Positions 57,108 to 64,000 of a DNA stretch of 64,000 nucleotides are shown here, piece after piece. This DNA comes from a candidate division KSB1 bacterium (GTDB lineage: Bacteria > Zhuqueibacterota > Zhuqueibacteria > Thermofontimicrobiales > Thermofontimicrobiaceae), in assembly GCA_034506395.1 (NCBI GenBank), contig JAPDPQ010000001.1:192435-256434 (forward strand), in the 5' to 3' direction. A program made the translations under genes and the position numbers. A model generated the notes under the pieces. It did not search any database, was not told where the DNA came from, and saw nothing but the letters and a program-made list of their open reading frames with translations. Numbering within the stretch: position 1 is the first letter of the stretch; each line of letters opens with the position of its first letter.

Positions 57108-58006
57108 AATTTGATATACTCTCGATAGATACCGGCACGCTCTGGGTCTAATTTGATCAATTTCTCAAATATCTCAGTTTCCTCAGATGTCTTGAATAAT
57201 TCAACGATTTCGATGTGATGAGCTTCTAAAAATTTTGTGCATCTTTTGTATTTCGGATCTTCGACCTTTTGTATTTCTTCTAACATATTAATTGCTTCTC
57301 GGATGTAGGTTCTGGCCTTGGCAGGATCTTCTTTGGAGAAATATAATCCGTAAAAATAAAAATCTTTCATCTCACGGTACTTTTTGGTCTTATCATTCAT
57401 TAGATCGGTGATCAGTTCCACTCGAAGATCCCAGCCTTCTATAAATTGTCCCAGACCAAAACGAGCCTGTTCAGCAATTAATTTCGCTCTTTCAAAATAG
57501 GGGGTTCCCAAAAGATAACCAAATTTATCCATTTCTTCGGCGATGATAATGTTCATATAAAAATCTAATAAGCTGGTCAAAGAATCCCAATGATTATCAG
57601 AATGAACCGGGATTTCGCCCTTTTGATAAGCGAACCGACAACGGCGGTCGGCGTACTGGACATCGCTATTATTGCTGACTAAAATCTGTGCTTTGTATCG
57701 GTCCTGATAGCTGACACTGATATCTTGCAATACAAGCGACCAGCTAATTTTTAGCTCCCCGACAAACTCATCCTTGGTCCATTTGTAATTATTAAGATAA
57801 TCCTCCAAAACCTGTTTAAAGTTTTGGAGCTTATTTCGATTTTCGTCAGGGAGGGCGTTCAATTCTAAATCAACTGTCACTATGATCCGTTGAGAAAGCA
57901 GCTCGAACGGCAGAATCGAAAGAAAAAGAAAAAACAAAATTGTTAAAAGGGAATTTAAGAAGCGATTTTTCATTTTTACTTTAAAATTGTGCTGGTAGTT
58001 AATCAT
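57104..58006 (-). CDS. DUF4835 family protein, PorD-like T9SS component
   Basis: The ATG at 58006 has AAGGAA about 8 bases upstream and gives 300 residues with a signal peptide (LLTILFFLFLSILPFELLSQ). The body has VDLELNALPDENRN, FKQVLEDYLNNYKWT, ISWSLVLQDIS, LVSNNSDVQYADRRC and the helical C-terminus AKARTYIREAINMLEEI. These match DUF4835, the family of PorD, a periplasmic protein needed for gliding or T9SS secretion in Bacteroidota. With PorU in the same window, a T9SS role is plausible. Confidence 0.75.
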   Translation of the reverse strand: MINYQHNFKVKMKNRFLNSLLTILFFLFLSILPFELLSQRIIVTVDLELNALPDENRNKLQNFKQVLEDYLNNYKWTKDEFVGELKISWSLVLQDISVSYQDRYKAQILVSNNSDVQYADRRCRFAYQKGEIPVHSDNHWDSLTSLLDFYMNIIIAEEMDKFGYLLGTPYFERAKLIAEQARFGLGQFIEGWDLRVELITDLMNDKTKKYREMKDFYFYGLYFSKEDPAKARTYIREAINMLEEIQKVEDPKYKRCTKFLEAHHIEIVELFKTSEETEIFEKLIKLDPERAGIYREYIKF

Positions 58007-58111
58007 CGTTGATTTCCTTCCGATCATAATTATGCTCAAGAATAGCATCCACAGAGTGATCGTATTAGTTCTGATTCAATCAAAAGATATTGAATATTAA
58101 CATCTGCTATT

Positions 58112-59224
58112 ATGAAAGTCAAGCAAATAATTTCTCCTGCTCCCCAAAAACAGACTTTTGTCATTATTCAGTGCTTTCTATTATTCTTTTCCTCTACGGT
58201 AGATGCAAGCTTTGAATTAAAAGGCAGCAGCGCCAGAGTTCAAGGGCTAGGGTTAGCCTATGTAGGCCTTGCCAATACGCCAGAAGCTATTTTTATTAAT
58301 AGCAGTGGTCTGGCCCAATTGAAAGGATTTGCTTCATCGATCTATTACACACGGCCATTTGGGTTGAAAGAACTAAACTATGGCTCTATTGTCGCCATGG
58401 CGGCTACACCTCCGGCCAATGTCGCTCTGGGCTGCCTTCATTTTGGTAATGAGCTTTACAGCGAACAGTCATTCATCCTTGCACTTGCTCGTCCTTTTCG
58501 CAATAACTTTTTCTATGGGATCAATCTACATTACATGAAACTACAAATTACTGGTTACGGTTCAGATTTTTCTTTGGCGTTTGATGGCGGTTTTCTGGCG
58601 AAGCTGAACGATCACCTTAGCTGGGGATTTTTTGCTACCAATATTACCCGCGCTCGCATGGGTGCTAGCAAAGATCAACTTCCTCAAACCATTTGTTCTG
58701 GCTTTAGCTATGTGCCATGCAATGATCTGGTGCTCAATATCGATATTTTTAAAGACGTCAATTTCCCGCTTGAACTTAGGCTGGGTATCGAATATCGGCT
58801 GCTAAATCGCTTGGCGTTGCGAACTGGAATCGTTAGTGAGCCAACCCAGTTTGCTTGTGGCATCGGTTTCTTTTTTTCTCGCTTCACAGTCGATTATGCA
58901 ATGACCACTCATCAAATACTGGGCTTAAGCCATCATGTATCATTGCAGGTACAAACCAAATCGAAACCAGTATCTGTAACCCCTGTTGAGCCGTTAAAAC
59001 CCAGCTCACAAAACGAGATTACAATTAAAATAAACATCAATACAGCCGATGAGAAGAGCTGGCAACAGTTACCTGGGATTGGGCCTAAATTGGCACGCCG
59101 GATTGTAGAGTACCGCCTTCAGGTTGGGCAATTTAATAGCATCGAAGAATTATCTCATGTGAAAGGTATTAGTAAATCGAAGTTGGAAAAACTAAAACCT
59201 TATCTTACGCTGGACCAAAATTGA
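58112..59224 (+). CDS. PorV/PorQ-like barrel fused to a ComEA-type HhH domain
   Basis: The 370-residue protein has a signal peptide (VIIQCFLLFFSSTVDAS), then a PorV/PorQ-like barrel (about 30-295) with GSSARVQGLGLAYVGLANTP, AIFINSSGLAQL and FFFSRFTVDYAM. A Pro/Ser-rich linker leads to a helix-hairpin-helix domain (about 308-366): INTADEKSWQQLPGIGPKLA followed by RRIVEYRLQVGQF and HVKGISKSKLEKLKPYL. The hairpin LPGIG, the DNA-contacting turn of ComEA, is intact. The next gene overlaps it at TTGA, so the two are translationally coupled. The fusion is unusual. Confidence 0.8.
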   Translation: MKVKQIISPAPQKQTFVIIQCFLLFFSSTVDASFELKGSSARVQGLGLAYVGLANTPEAIFINSSGLAQLKGFASSIYYTRPFGLKELNYGSIVAMAATPPANVALGCLHFGNELYSEQSFILALARPFRNNFFYGINLHYMKLQITGYGSDFSLAFDGGFLAKLNDHLSWGFFATNITRARMGASKDQLPQTICSGFSYVPCNDLVLNIDIFKDVNFPLELRLGIEYRLLNRLALRTGIVSEPTQFACGIGFFFSRFTVDYAMTTHQILGLSHHVSLQVQTKSKPVSVTPVEPLKPSSQNEITIKININTADEKSWQQLPGIGPKLARRIVEYRLQVGQFNSIEELSHVKGISKSKLEKLKPYLTLDQN

Positions 59225-61206
59225 AAGGTACTTCCTTTAAAAAATTAATCTACTGGCTTTGCTTGCTTTATCTTTCATGTTTAGCATCAGCGCACGCCCA
59301 GGAGACCAACCTCGAACCATGGTTGGAAAACTATTCCGCCTATTCCGATCCTGCCGATTTGCTTGAATTGCTAAAGGAATTTGAAAAGCGTCCAATTAAT
59401 TTGAACGACGCCACAGAAGAGCAATTAGCTCGATTTCCTTTGCTGAATCCTATTCAAGCACGAGCAATCGTTCAGTATCGACATAAAATTGGAGCATTCC
59501 ATTCCCTGACCGAACTTTCTCAGATCGATCTTATTGACCCTACTTTGGTGCCAATTTTATCAAAGTATTTGACGGTGGGATCTCAACGGATAGATCATCA
59601 ATGGTCATTGAATTTGAAAAGCCGATTGAGCCGAAAAATTGGCGCTTCGTCTGAAACTGAAGACAGCGCGACAGTTGTATCACCCAATAAAATTTATCAG
59701 CGACTTGATTTCGCCTATGGAAATAAAATTCGCGCTGGTCTATTATTAGAAAAAGACAGCGGCGAACGAAAGTTCGATGATTTGATGCTCTATTTTCTCA
59801 GCTATCACAATCGCTCCACTGGGCATAAGCTAATTTTGGGCAATTATCGTCTCGAATTTGGTCAAGGCTTGATTTTTGGAAATCCTTACGGATTTTATAA
59901 GGGAAGCGCTGCCAACCATTGGGCGATCCAACGCAGCCGAGATTTAATCGAATATACTTTGGTGGACGAAAATGCTTCACTTTATGGCGTTTCAGCGAAA
60001 CTTTGTTTTAAAATTTACCAGTTGTTTTTGTTTCTGTCGAATAATAAATTAGACGCCGGCTTGAATAGCGAAGGAAAAATTAAAAATTTTTATAATACAG
60101 GCCTTCACCGCACTCCTAACGAGATTGCGAAAAAAGATCAGCTCCTCGAACGACTGTCGGGCGCACGATTGGCAATCAAACCAACAGCTCATCTCGCCCT
60201 CGGGACTACTCTCTATCGCTCGACGTATTCTCCCGCGATCGCCATGCGCGATAACAATCAGTATCGGTTTGCCCTCCAAGGCAGTTGCAATTTTGTTGCT
60301 GGAGTTGATTTTCAACTGACCTGGAATCACTTCCATTGGTTTGGTGAATGTGCGCGGTCCCAAAGCCAAGCCACTGCCCTGATCTCTGGAGTGTTATTCC
60401 AGATGAAACCTCTGGAACTGATCGTCTCTTATCGGAATTATTCCAAGCAATTCATCAATCTTCATGGTCATAGTTTCAGTGAACAGGGCGGTTATCCGCA
60501 AAATGAGCGAGGAATTTTTTGGGGCTTGCAGTTTGCCCCCTCCTCAACCCTGAAATTCACCTTTTATTTCGATCAATTCAGTTTCCCCTGGCGAAACTAT
60601 CTCATCTCTATGCCCAGCAGCGGCAAAGATGCTCTGTTGCAAGCCGAATATCGGCTGATGAAACATGTAAAGCTGACCACACAATACCGCTTTGAACAGA
60701 AAGATCACCAAATCAGCAAAACTCAGCAGATACTTCCTAAGGTCGAGCATCGAGGCAGAACCCAATTGGAAGTTCAAATAGATAATCACGTTACGCTTCG
60801 CGGTCGCCTGGAGAAAAAATGGGTTGCGTATCGTAATCTCGGACCAATGTCACTCAATTATGCTCAAAAATTCAATGGACTGCTCCTATATCAAGATATT
60901 CTCATTCGGTTTAGAGACAATCTTCATCTGGCAACGCGCCTCGGATGGTTCGACACTGACAGCTACGAAAGTCGGCTCTATCAATTTGAGCATGACGTCG
61001 TTGGAATATTAACAAATCAGATGCTCTATGGGATCGGTACCAGGCACTACATGCGGCTACTTTGGGAACCGTATGAGTTTTTGCATATCTCTGCAAAGCT
61101 GGCATCCACCCAATATAATCCGCAAACATCCACCAACTCAAAGTCTGCTAAAAATACTTCTGAATCAGAAATTTTCATGAATTTCCAAATAGAAATTCGA
61201 TGGTAA
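59221..61206 (+). CDS. HhH-containing outer-membrane barrel protein
   Basis: The gene starts at a TTG overlapping the previous stop (TTGA). The 661-residue product has a signal peptide (IYWLCLLYLSCLASAHA). A ComEA-like HhH region (about 57-117) reads INLNDATEEQLARFPLLNPI and QARAIVQYRHKIGAFHSLTE. The hairpin glycines are lost (FPLLN instead of LPGIG), so DNA contact is doubtful. From about 125 to the end it is rich in beta strands with aromatic girdles (GLIFGNPYGFYKG, ILIRFRDNLHLATRLGWFD) and ends in Trp, as outer-membrane barrels do. HhH-plus-barrel proteins occur in FCB genomes with unknown role. Confidence 0.78.
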   Translation: MKGTSFKKLIYWLCLLYLSCLASAHAQETNLEPWLENYSAYSDPADLLELLKEFEKRPINLNDATEEQLARFPLLNPIQARAIVQYRHKIGAFHSLTELSQIDLIDPTLVPILSKYLTVGSQRIDHQWSLNLKSRLSRKIGASSETEDSATVVSPNKIYQRLDFAYGNKIRAGLLLEKDSGERKFDDLMLYFLSYHNRSTGHKLILGNYRLEFGQGLIFGNPYGFYKGSAANHWAIQRSRDLIEYTLVDENASLYGVSAKLCFKIYQLFLFLSNNKLDAGLNSEGKIKNFYNTGLHRTPNEIAKKDQLLERLSGARLAIKPTAHLALGTTLYRSTYSPAIAMRDNNQYRFALQGSCNFVAGVDFQLTWNHFHWFGECARSQSQATALISGVLFQMKPLELIVSYRNYSKQFINLHGHSFSEQGGYPQNERGIFWGLQFAPSSTLKFTFYFDQFSFPWRNYLISMPSSGKDALLQAEYRLMKHVKLTTQYRFEQKDHQISKTQQILPKVEHRGRTQLEVQIDNHVTLRGRLEKKWVAYRNLGPMSLNYAQKFNGLLLYQDILIRFRDNLHLATRLGWFDTDSYESRLYQFEHDVVGILTNQMLYGIGTRHYMRLLWEPYEFLHISAKLASTQYNPQTSTNSKSAKNTSESEIFMNFQIEIRW

Positions 61207-61277
61207 GCCAACAGGGAATGTAATCCAATAATCCATATTTTATCTTTATCCTATATTTTGCGTCCTAAATTTTAGCC

Positions 61278-61306
61278 TTGACTTAGATGTTTTATTGCTT
61301 TATATT
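61278..61306 (+). promoter_or_regulatory. Sigma-70-type promoter
   Basis: TTGACT (61278-61283) is followed after exactly 17 bases by TATATT (61301-61306), about 52 bases before the next start codon. Confidence 0.6.
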
Positions 61307-61357
61307 GTGGGTTCAATAAACTAAATATCAACTGCAAAATTAATCTAATTTCATGCC

Positions 61358-61909
61358 ATGGAGAAAATCTTAATTGCATTTTTGAAAATGACAGCCCGGT
61401 ATGGTAAGCCCCAACCGGTTGTCGACATCTTTGGAACGCTTTCTGGAGCAAAATCGGTGATTGTGATTATGCCTAAAAAGTTGGATGACTTTGGCATCGC
61501 TCGCAGATTTATGGCTACAATGGTGAAGGATTTTGCGCCTGCTCGCCTCATATTTGTCATGAAACCCCAGTATCGGAGCTTGCTCAATGGCGACCAAGAC
61601 TATGGCATAATATTTGTATCTGAGACTGATGTAAATTTTTGGGGGCTCCCTAAAAAAGAAATCGTAAAAAAAGTGGTAGCAACAGCCTGCGACATAGTTA
61701 TCGACTTAAACAACGAATTCGATCTGCCTAGTACTTATCTATGTCTCAAAAGCAGAGCTTCATTGAAAATTTGTTTTGATCATGAAAAGCGCGAGCCTTT
61801 CTATAATTTCTATTTCAGAACCCCGGCCGACCTTAGTTTGAGCAGCAAATATAAAAAACTCTTGCATTATCTGAAAAATAGATCAACGGCCGAGACGGTT
61901 GATGCTTGA
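61358..61909 (+). CDS. Uncharacterised protein, DUF6913/glycosyltransferase-9-like
   Basis: The 183-residue protein alternates strands and helices: GAKSVIVIMPKKLDDFGIA, ARLIFVMKPQYRSLL, CDIVIDLNNEFDLPSTYLCL and a late KICFDHEKREPFYNFYFRT. The pattern VIDLN-x-L-x-S-x-Y-L-C-x-x-S-x-A-x-x-K resembles DUF6913-type proteins and the acceptor half of family 9 glycosyltransferases. Catalytic residues cannot be named. It has its own promoter and precedes a diguanylate cyclase gene. Confidence 0.6.
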   Translation: MEKILIAFLKMTARYGKPQPVVDIFGTLSGAKSVIVIMPKKLDDFGIARRFMATMVKDFAPARLIFVMKPQYRSLLNGDQDYGIIFVSETDVNFWGLPKKEIVKKVVATACDIVIDLNNEFDLPSTYLCLKSRASLKICFDHEKREPFYNFYFRTPADLSLSSKYKKLLHYLKNRSTAETVDA

Positions 61910-61996
61910 GGCCATACTGAAACTCTGCAATTGCTGTTGCTCTTTTCTAAAATGTTTGGACATCTTGCCATTGGTAAACATGGAGAATCGGGTTTC

Positions 61997-63160
61997 ATGG
62001 CAGAAACTTTTGACAGCTTAAAAAACCAAATTGCAGAGCTTCAACAAAAATGTGCTGATCTGACATCGAGTAACCAGGATCTGAAAAATCGATTAGCAGA
62101 GCTCAATTCCCTTTATCTGATCAGCTTGACGCTAACTCGGAGTTTGGATTTGCCCGAAATATTGAAGTCAATTCGGAGCTTGTTTCAGAAAAAACTGAAG
62201 GTCGATTTTTTTGGGATTTTTATATTGGATGAGAACTTGAGCAGCTTAAGTTTGCAGTCCTATTTCGGACTTGCAAGAAAAATTGAAGAGCTGCCACCTG
62301 TGAAATTCGGAGAGGATATCTTAGGTGAGGCTTTAGCCACAGAACAAACGATCTACATCCCAGATATTTCTAAGGCAAATCATTACCAGTTCTTTAAAAC
62401 AATCCAAATGACTGGTTCATTTTTGGCCATTCCGATCTTGATTCGGAAAAATCATCCTCTAGGAGTTCTCAGTTTGCAACGCCGAAATATCGATGCCTTC
62501 GCTATAGAGGAGCGCGAATTCTTCAAAAGAATCGCCCTGGAGCTCGCAAAAGTAGTGGATAAATCTTTGTTATTTCAGCATACCAAGGAGCTTTCAATCA
62601 CCGATGATCTGACCGGACTTTACAATCGGCGTTATTTCAATCAAAGGTTCGAGCGTGAAGTATTGCGCGCAAAACGATATCGACGGCCTTTATCGATTCT
62701 TTTGGTTGACATTGACTATTTCAAAAACTATAATGATATCAACGGCCATCTTTTGGGCGATGACGTATTGAAAAAGGTTGCTTATCTGATAGAATCGAAC
62801 CTTCGCAAAGCTGATATTGTCGCTCGTTATGGTGGAGAGGAATTCGTAATCCTGCTCCCGGAGATCGATAAGGTCCATGCAGATCAGGTGGCGGAGAAAC
62901 TGCGACGAACGGTAGAACTGCGGCATTTTCCAAAAGAGCAATATCAGCCCAATAAGAATCTAACAATCTCGATTGGGCTCGCTACGTTGCCAGAGGACTC
63001 CACGAATCCCCGCGAACTACTCGAGTTTGCCGATCGGGCACTCTATCGAGCCAAAGAGGAAGGCCGCAATCGGGTCGTCGCCTACCATGCTGCGATGATG
63101 CCATACAATTCGTCAAACATTCTGCATTTAGAGCCGAAAACTATGGCCATTGCTAAATGA
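61997..63160 (+). CDS. GAF-GGDEF diguanylate cyclase
   Basis: From the ATG at 61997 the protein has 387 residues; an in-frame ATG at 61952 is an alternative. A short N-terminal coiled coil (about 5-35) is followed by a GAF domain (about 40-190, FGIFILDENLSSLSLQSYFG). The GGDEF domain (about 200-365) has DDLTGLYNRRYFNQRFEREV, LLVDIDYFKNYND, the active motif GGEEF at 279-283 and an RKAD inhibitory site five residues before it. The enzyme should make cyclic di-GMP and be product-inhibited. The GAF ligand is unknown. Confidence 0.93.
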   Translation: MAETFDSLKNQIAELQQKCADLTSSNQDLKNRLAELNSLYLISLTLTRSLDLPEILKSIRSLFQKKLKVDFFGIFILDENLSSLSLQSYFGLARKIEELPPVKFGEDILGEALATEQTIYIPDISKANHYQFFKTIQMTGSFLAIPILIRKNHPLGVLSLQRRNIDAFAIEEREFFKRIALELAKVVDKSLLFQHTKELSITDDLTGLYNRRYFNQRFEREVLRAKRYRRPLSILLVDIDYFKNYNDINGHLLGDDVLKKVAYLIESNLRKADIVARYGGEEFVILLPEIDKVHADQVAEKLRRTVELRHFPKEQYQPNKNLTISIGLATLPEDSTNPRELLEFADRALYRAKEEGRNRVVAYHAAMMPYNSSNILHLEPKTMAIAK

Positions 63161-63408
63161 CGACCGCTGCGAACTCGCGTTGCTGGCTCAAGACACTTTG
63201 CCTCCGGTCATAGCTAATCCTTGGTGGTGAAGTTGAACGATTGTCGCTTTAGCCGAGCTCAGACTGTCATCATAGGCAGTATCCTGCAGCCGCATCTGAC
63301 TTGCTGCACCGTGGGAATGATATTGCTTTTAATCAAACACTTCTTTCTGAGTGTCCAACGTCTCGCGTCATTCTTTGAACAGTCCGCAAACGATTGTGAT
63401 TGGTCGAA

Positions 63409-64000
63409 ATGAAAGATGTTCGCATCGCGAAATCTTGTAGTGCCCGAGTCTATTCTATTGCCCTGTTGTTCTTTTCTTTAGCGGCGACCTCTGCGCTCGC
63501 AATCTACCGGCCTTCATTTCAAAGAAATTATGACACTCAACATATCCAATTGCACTTAAAAATTGATCATCATCAGCGCTCACTATTGGGCAAGACGAAA
63601 ATCACCATCGTCCCACTGCACCATCATCTCACCTCACTAGCATTTCATGCGGCCGATCTGGAGATTTATTCGGTTTCACTGGCCGATCAAATTGCTCTGC
63701 ACTTTACATCGGATTCAGAGACGGTAGCAATTACCTTCCCTCATCCGATTGGGATCGAGGATACAATAACAATTACCATCGACTATTTCGCAAGGCCGAA
63801 AAAAGGGCTCTATTTTAATGCTCCCTCGGCGGAAAAACCCAATGTTCCGCAACAAATCTATTCGCACTCAGAACCCATCGATGCCCGCTACTGGTTTCCT
63901 TGCTATGACGAACCAGATGATAAAATGACCAGTGAAGTCATCGCTACGGTAGCGGATAGTTTTTTTGTGCTCTCCAACGGAAGGCTGGTCGGTGTCAAAC
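63409..64000 (+). CDS. M1 family metallopeptidase (5' part only)
   Basis: An open frame from the ATG at 63409 runs off the right edge (197 codons visible). A signal peptide (VYSIALLFFSLAATSALA) is followed by the M1 N-terminal beta domain: YDTQHIQLHLKID, ITIDYFARPKKGLYF and the very typical IYSHSEPIDARYWFPCYDEP with DDKMTSEVIATV. The zinc motif HExxH lies beyond the window. M1 enzymes are aminopeptidases; this one would act outside the cytoplasm. Confidence 0.85.
   Translation, partial: MKDVRIAKSCSARVYSIALLFFSLAATSALAIYRPSFQRNYDTQHIQLHLKIDHHQRSLLGKTKITIVPLHHHLTSLAFHAADLEIYSVSLADQIALHFTSDSETVAITFPHPIGIEDTITITIDYFARPKKGLYFNAPSAEKPNVPQQIYSHSEPIDARYWFPCYDEPDDKMTSEVIATVADSFFVLSNGRLVGVK

Noticed and set aside
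63221..63412. 63-codon plus-strand frame before the M1 peptidase
   Set aside because: It overlaps the start region of the M1 gene and resembles no family.

Overview
The window reads as chromosomal DNA from an uncultured Gram-negative bacterium of the FCB group, most like Calditrichota, candidate phylum KSB1 or a relative. This is inferred from gene content, not from a marker-gene tree. The pointers are a GWxTD-domain protein, several type IX secretion (T9SS) relatives (a PorU-like C25 peptidase with a FlgD-like C-terminus, a DUF4835/PorD-like protein, two PorV/PorQ-like barrels), a short primary sigma factor without region 1.1, and many signal-peptide-bearing barrel proteins. Genes are densely packed on both strands with AT-rich gaps. 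No phage, transposase, CRISPR array or rRNA was seen.

Layout. 1-5 kb: a truncated GWxTD gene behind smc. 5-8 kb: a CDP-alcohol phosphatidyltransferase, then a histidine kinase/OmpR-type regulator pair. 8.5-11 kb: an AgmX/TonB-like protein, sfsA and a nitroreductase. 11-15 kb: the conserved operon rplM-rpsI-rpsB-tsf-pyrH-frr, closed by a clear terminator. 15-25 kb: housekeeping and repair (nicotinamidase, mutY, an ECF sigma factor, NAD(P)HX repair, VanZ, cca, tRNA-Pro, rdgB), with two palindromic intergenic repeats near 23.8-24.0 kb. 25-33 kb: kbl, two small membrane proteins, a giant GH13-type glycosidase and an MtfA-like peptidase. 33-40 kb: a DUF1460 protein with a PorV/PorQ-like barrel, pyrophosphatase, bacterioferritin, a small uncharacterised protein, an M15-like peptidase and class I fumarase. 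40-52 kb: lon, rlmD, porU, rseC-like, the primary sigma factor and rpsU. 52-64 kb: a Cache-type histidine kinase with a shortened substrate-binding protein, an Ig-like lipoprotein, a DUF4835/PorD-like gene, two overlapping barrel genes carrying helix-hairpin-helix (HhH) motifs, a diguanylate cyclase and the start of an M1 aminopeptidase.

The most interesting part is the envelope set at 45-61 kb. PorU and a PorD-like protein imply T9SS-type secretion. Next to the PorD-like gene is a pair of overlapping genes in which a PorV/PorQ-like barrel ends in a ComEA-type HhH domain, and the following barrel begins with a degenerate HhH domain. This could be an outer-membrane DNA-handling or assembly module, and it is the best candidate here for an undescribed system. 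Other points of interest are the kinase/substrate-binding-protein pair, the 1180-residue GH13 protein with large unknown flanks, a sigma-54-like site far upstream of lon, and two orphan terminator-like hairpins that could mark small RNAs.

Starts were moved from the longest possible ORF to internal ATG/GTG/TTG codons wherever a ribosome-binding site (RBS), signal peptide or family length favoured it. All family assignments come from reading motifs, not from database searches.
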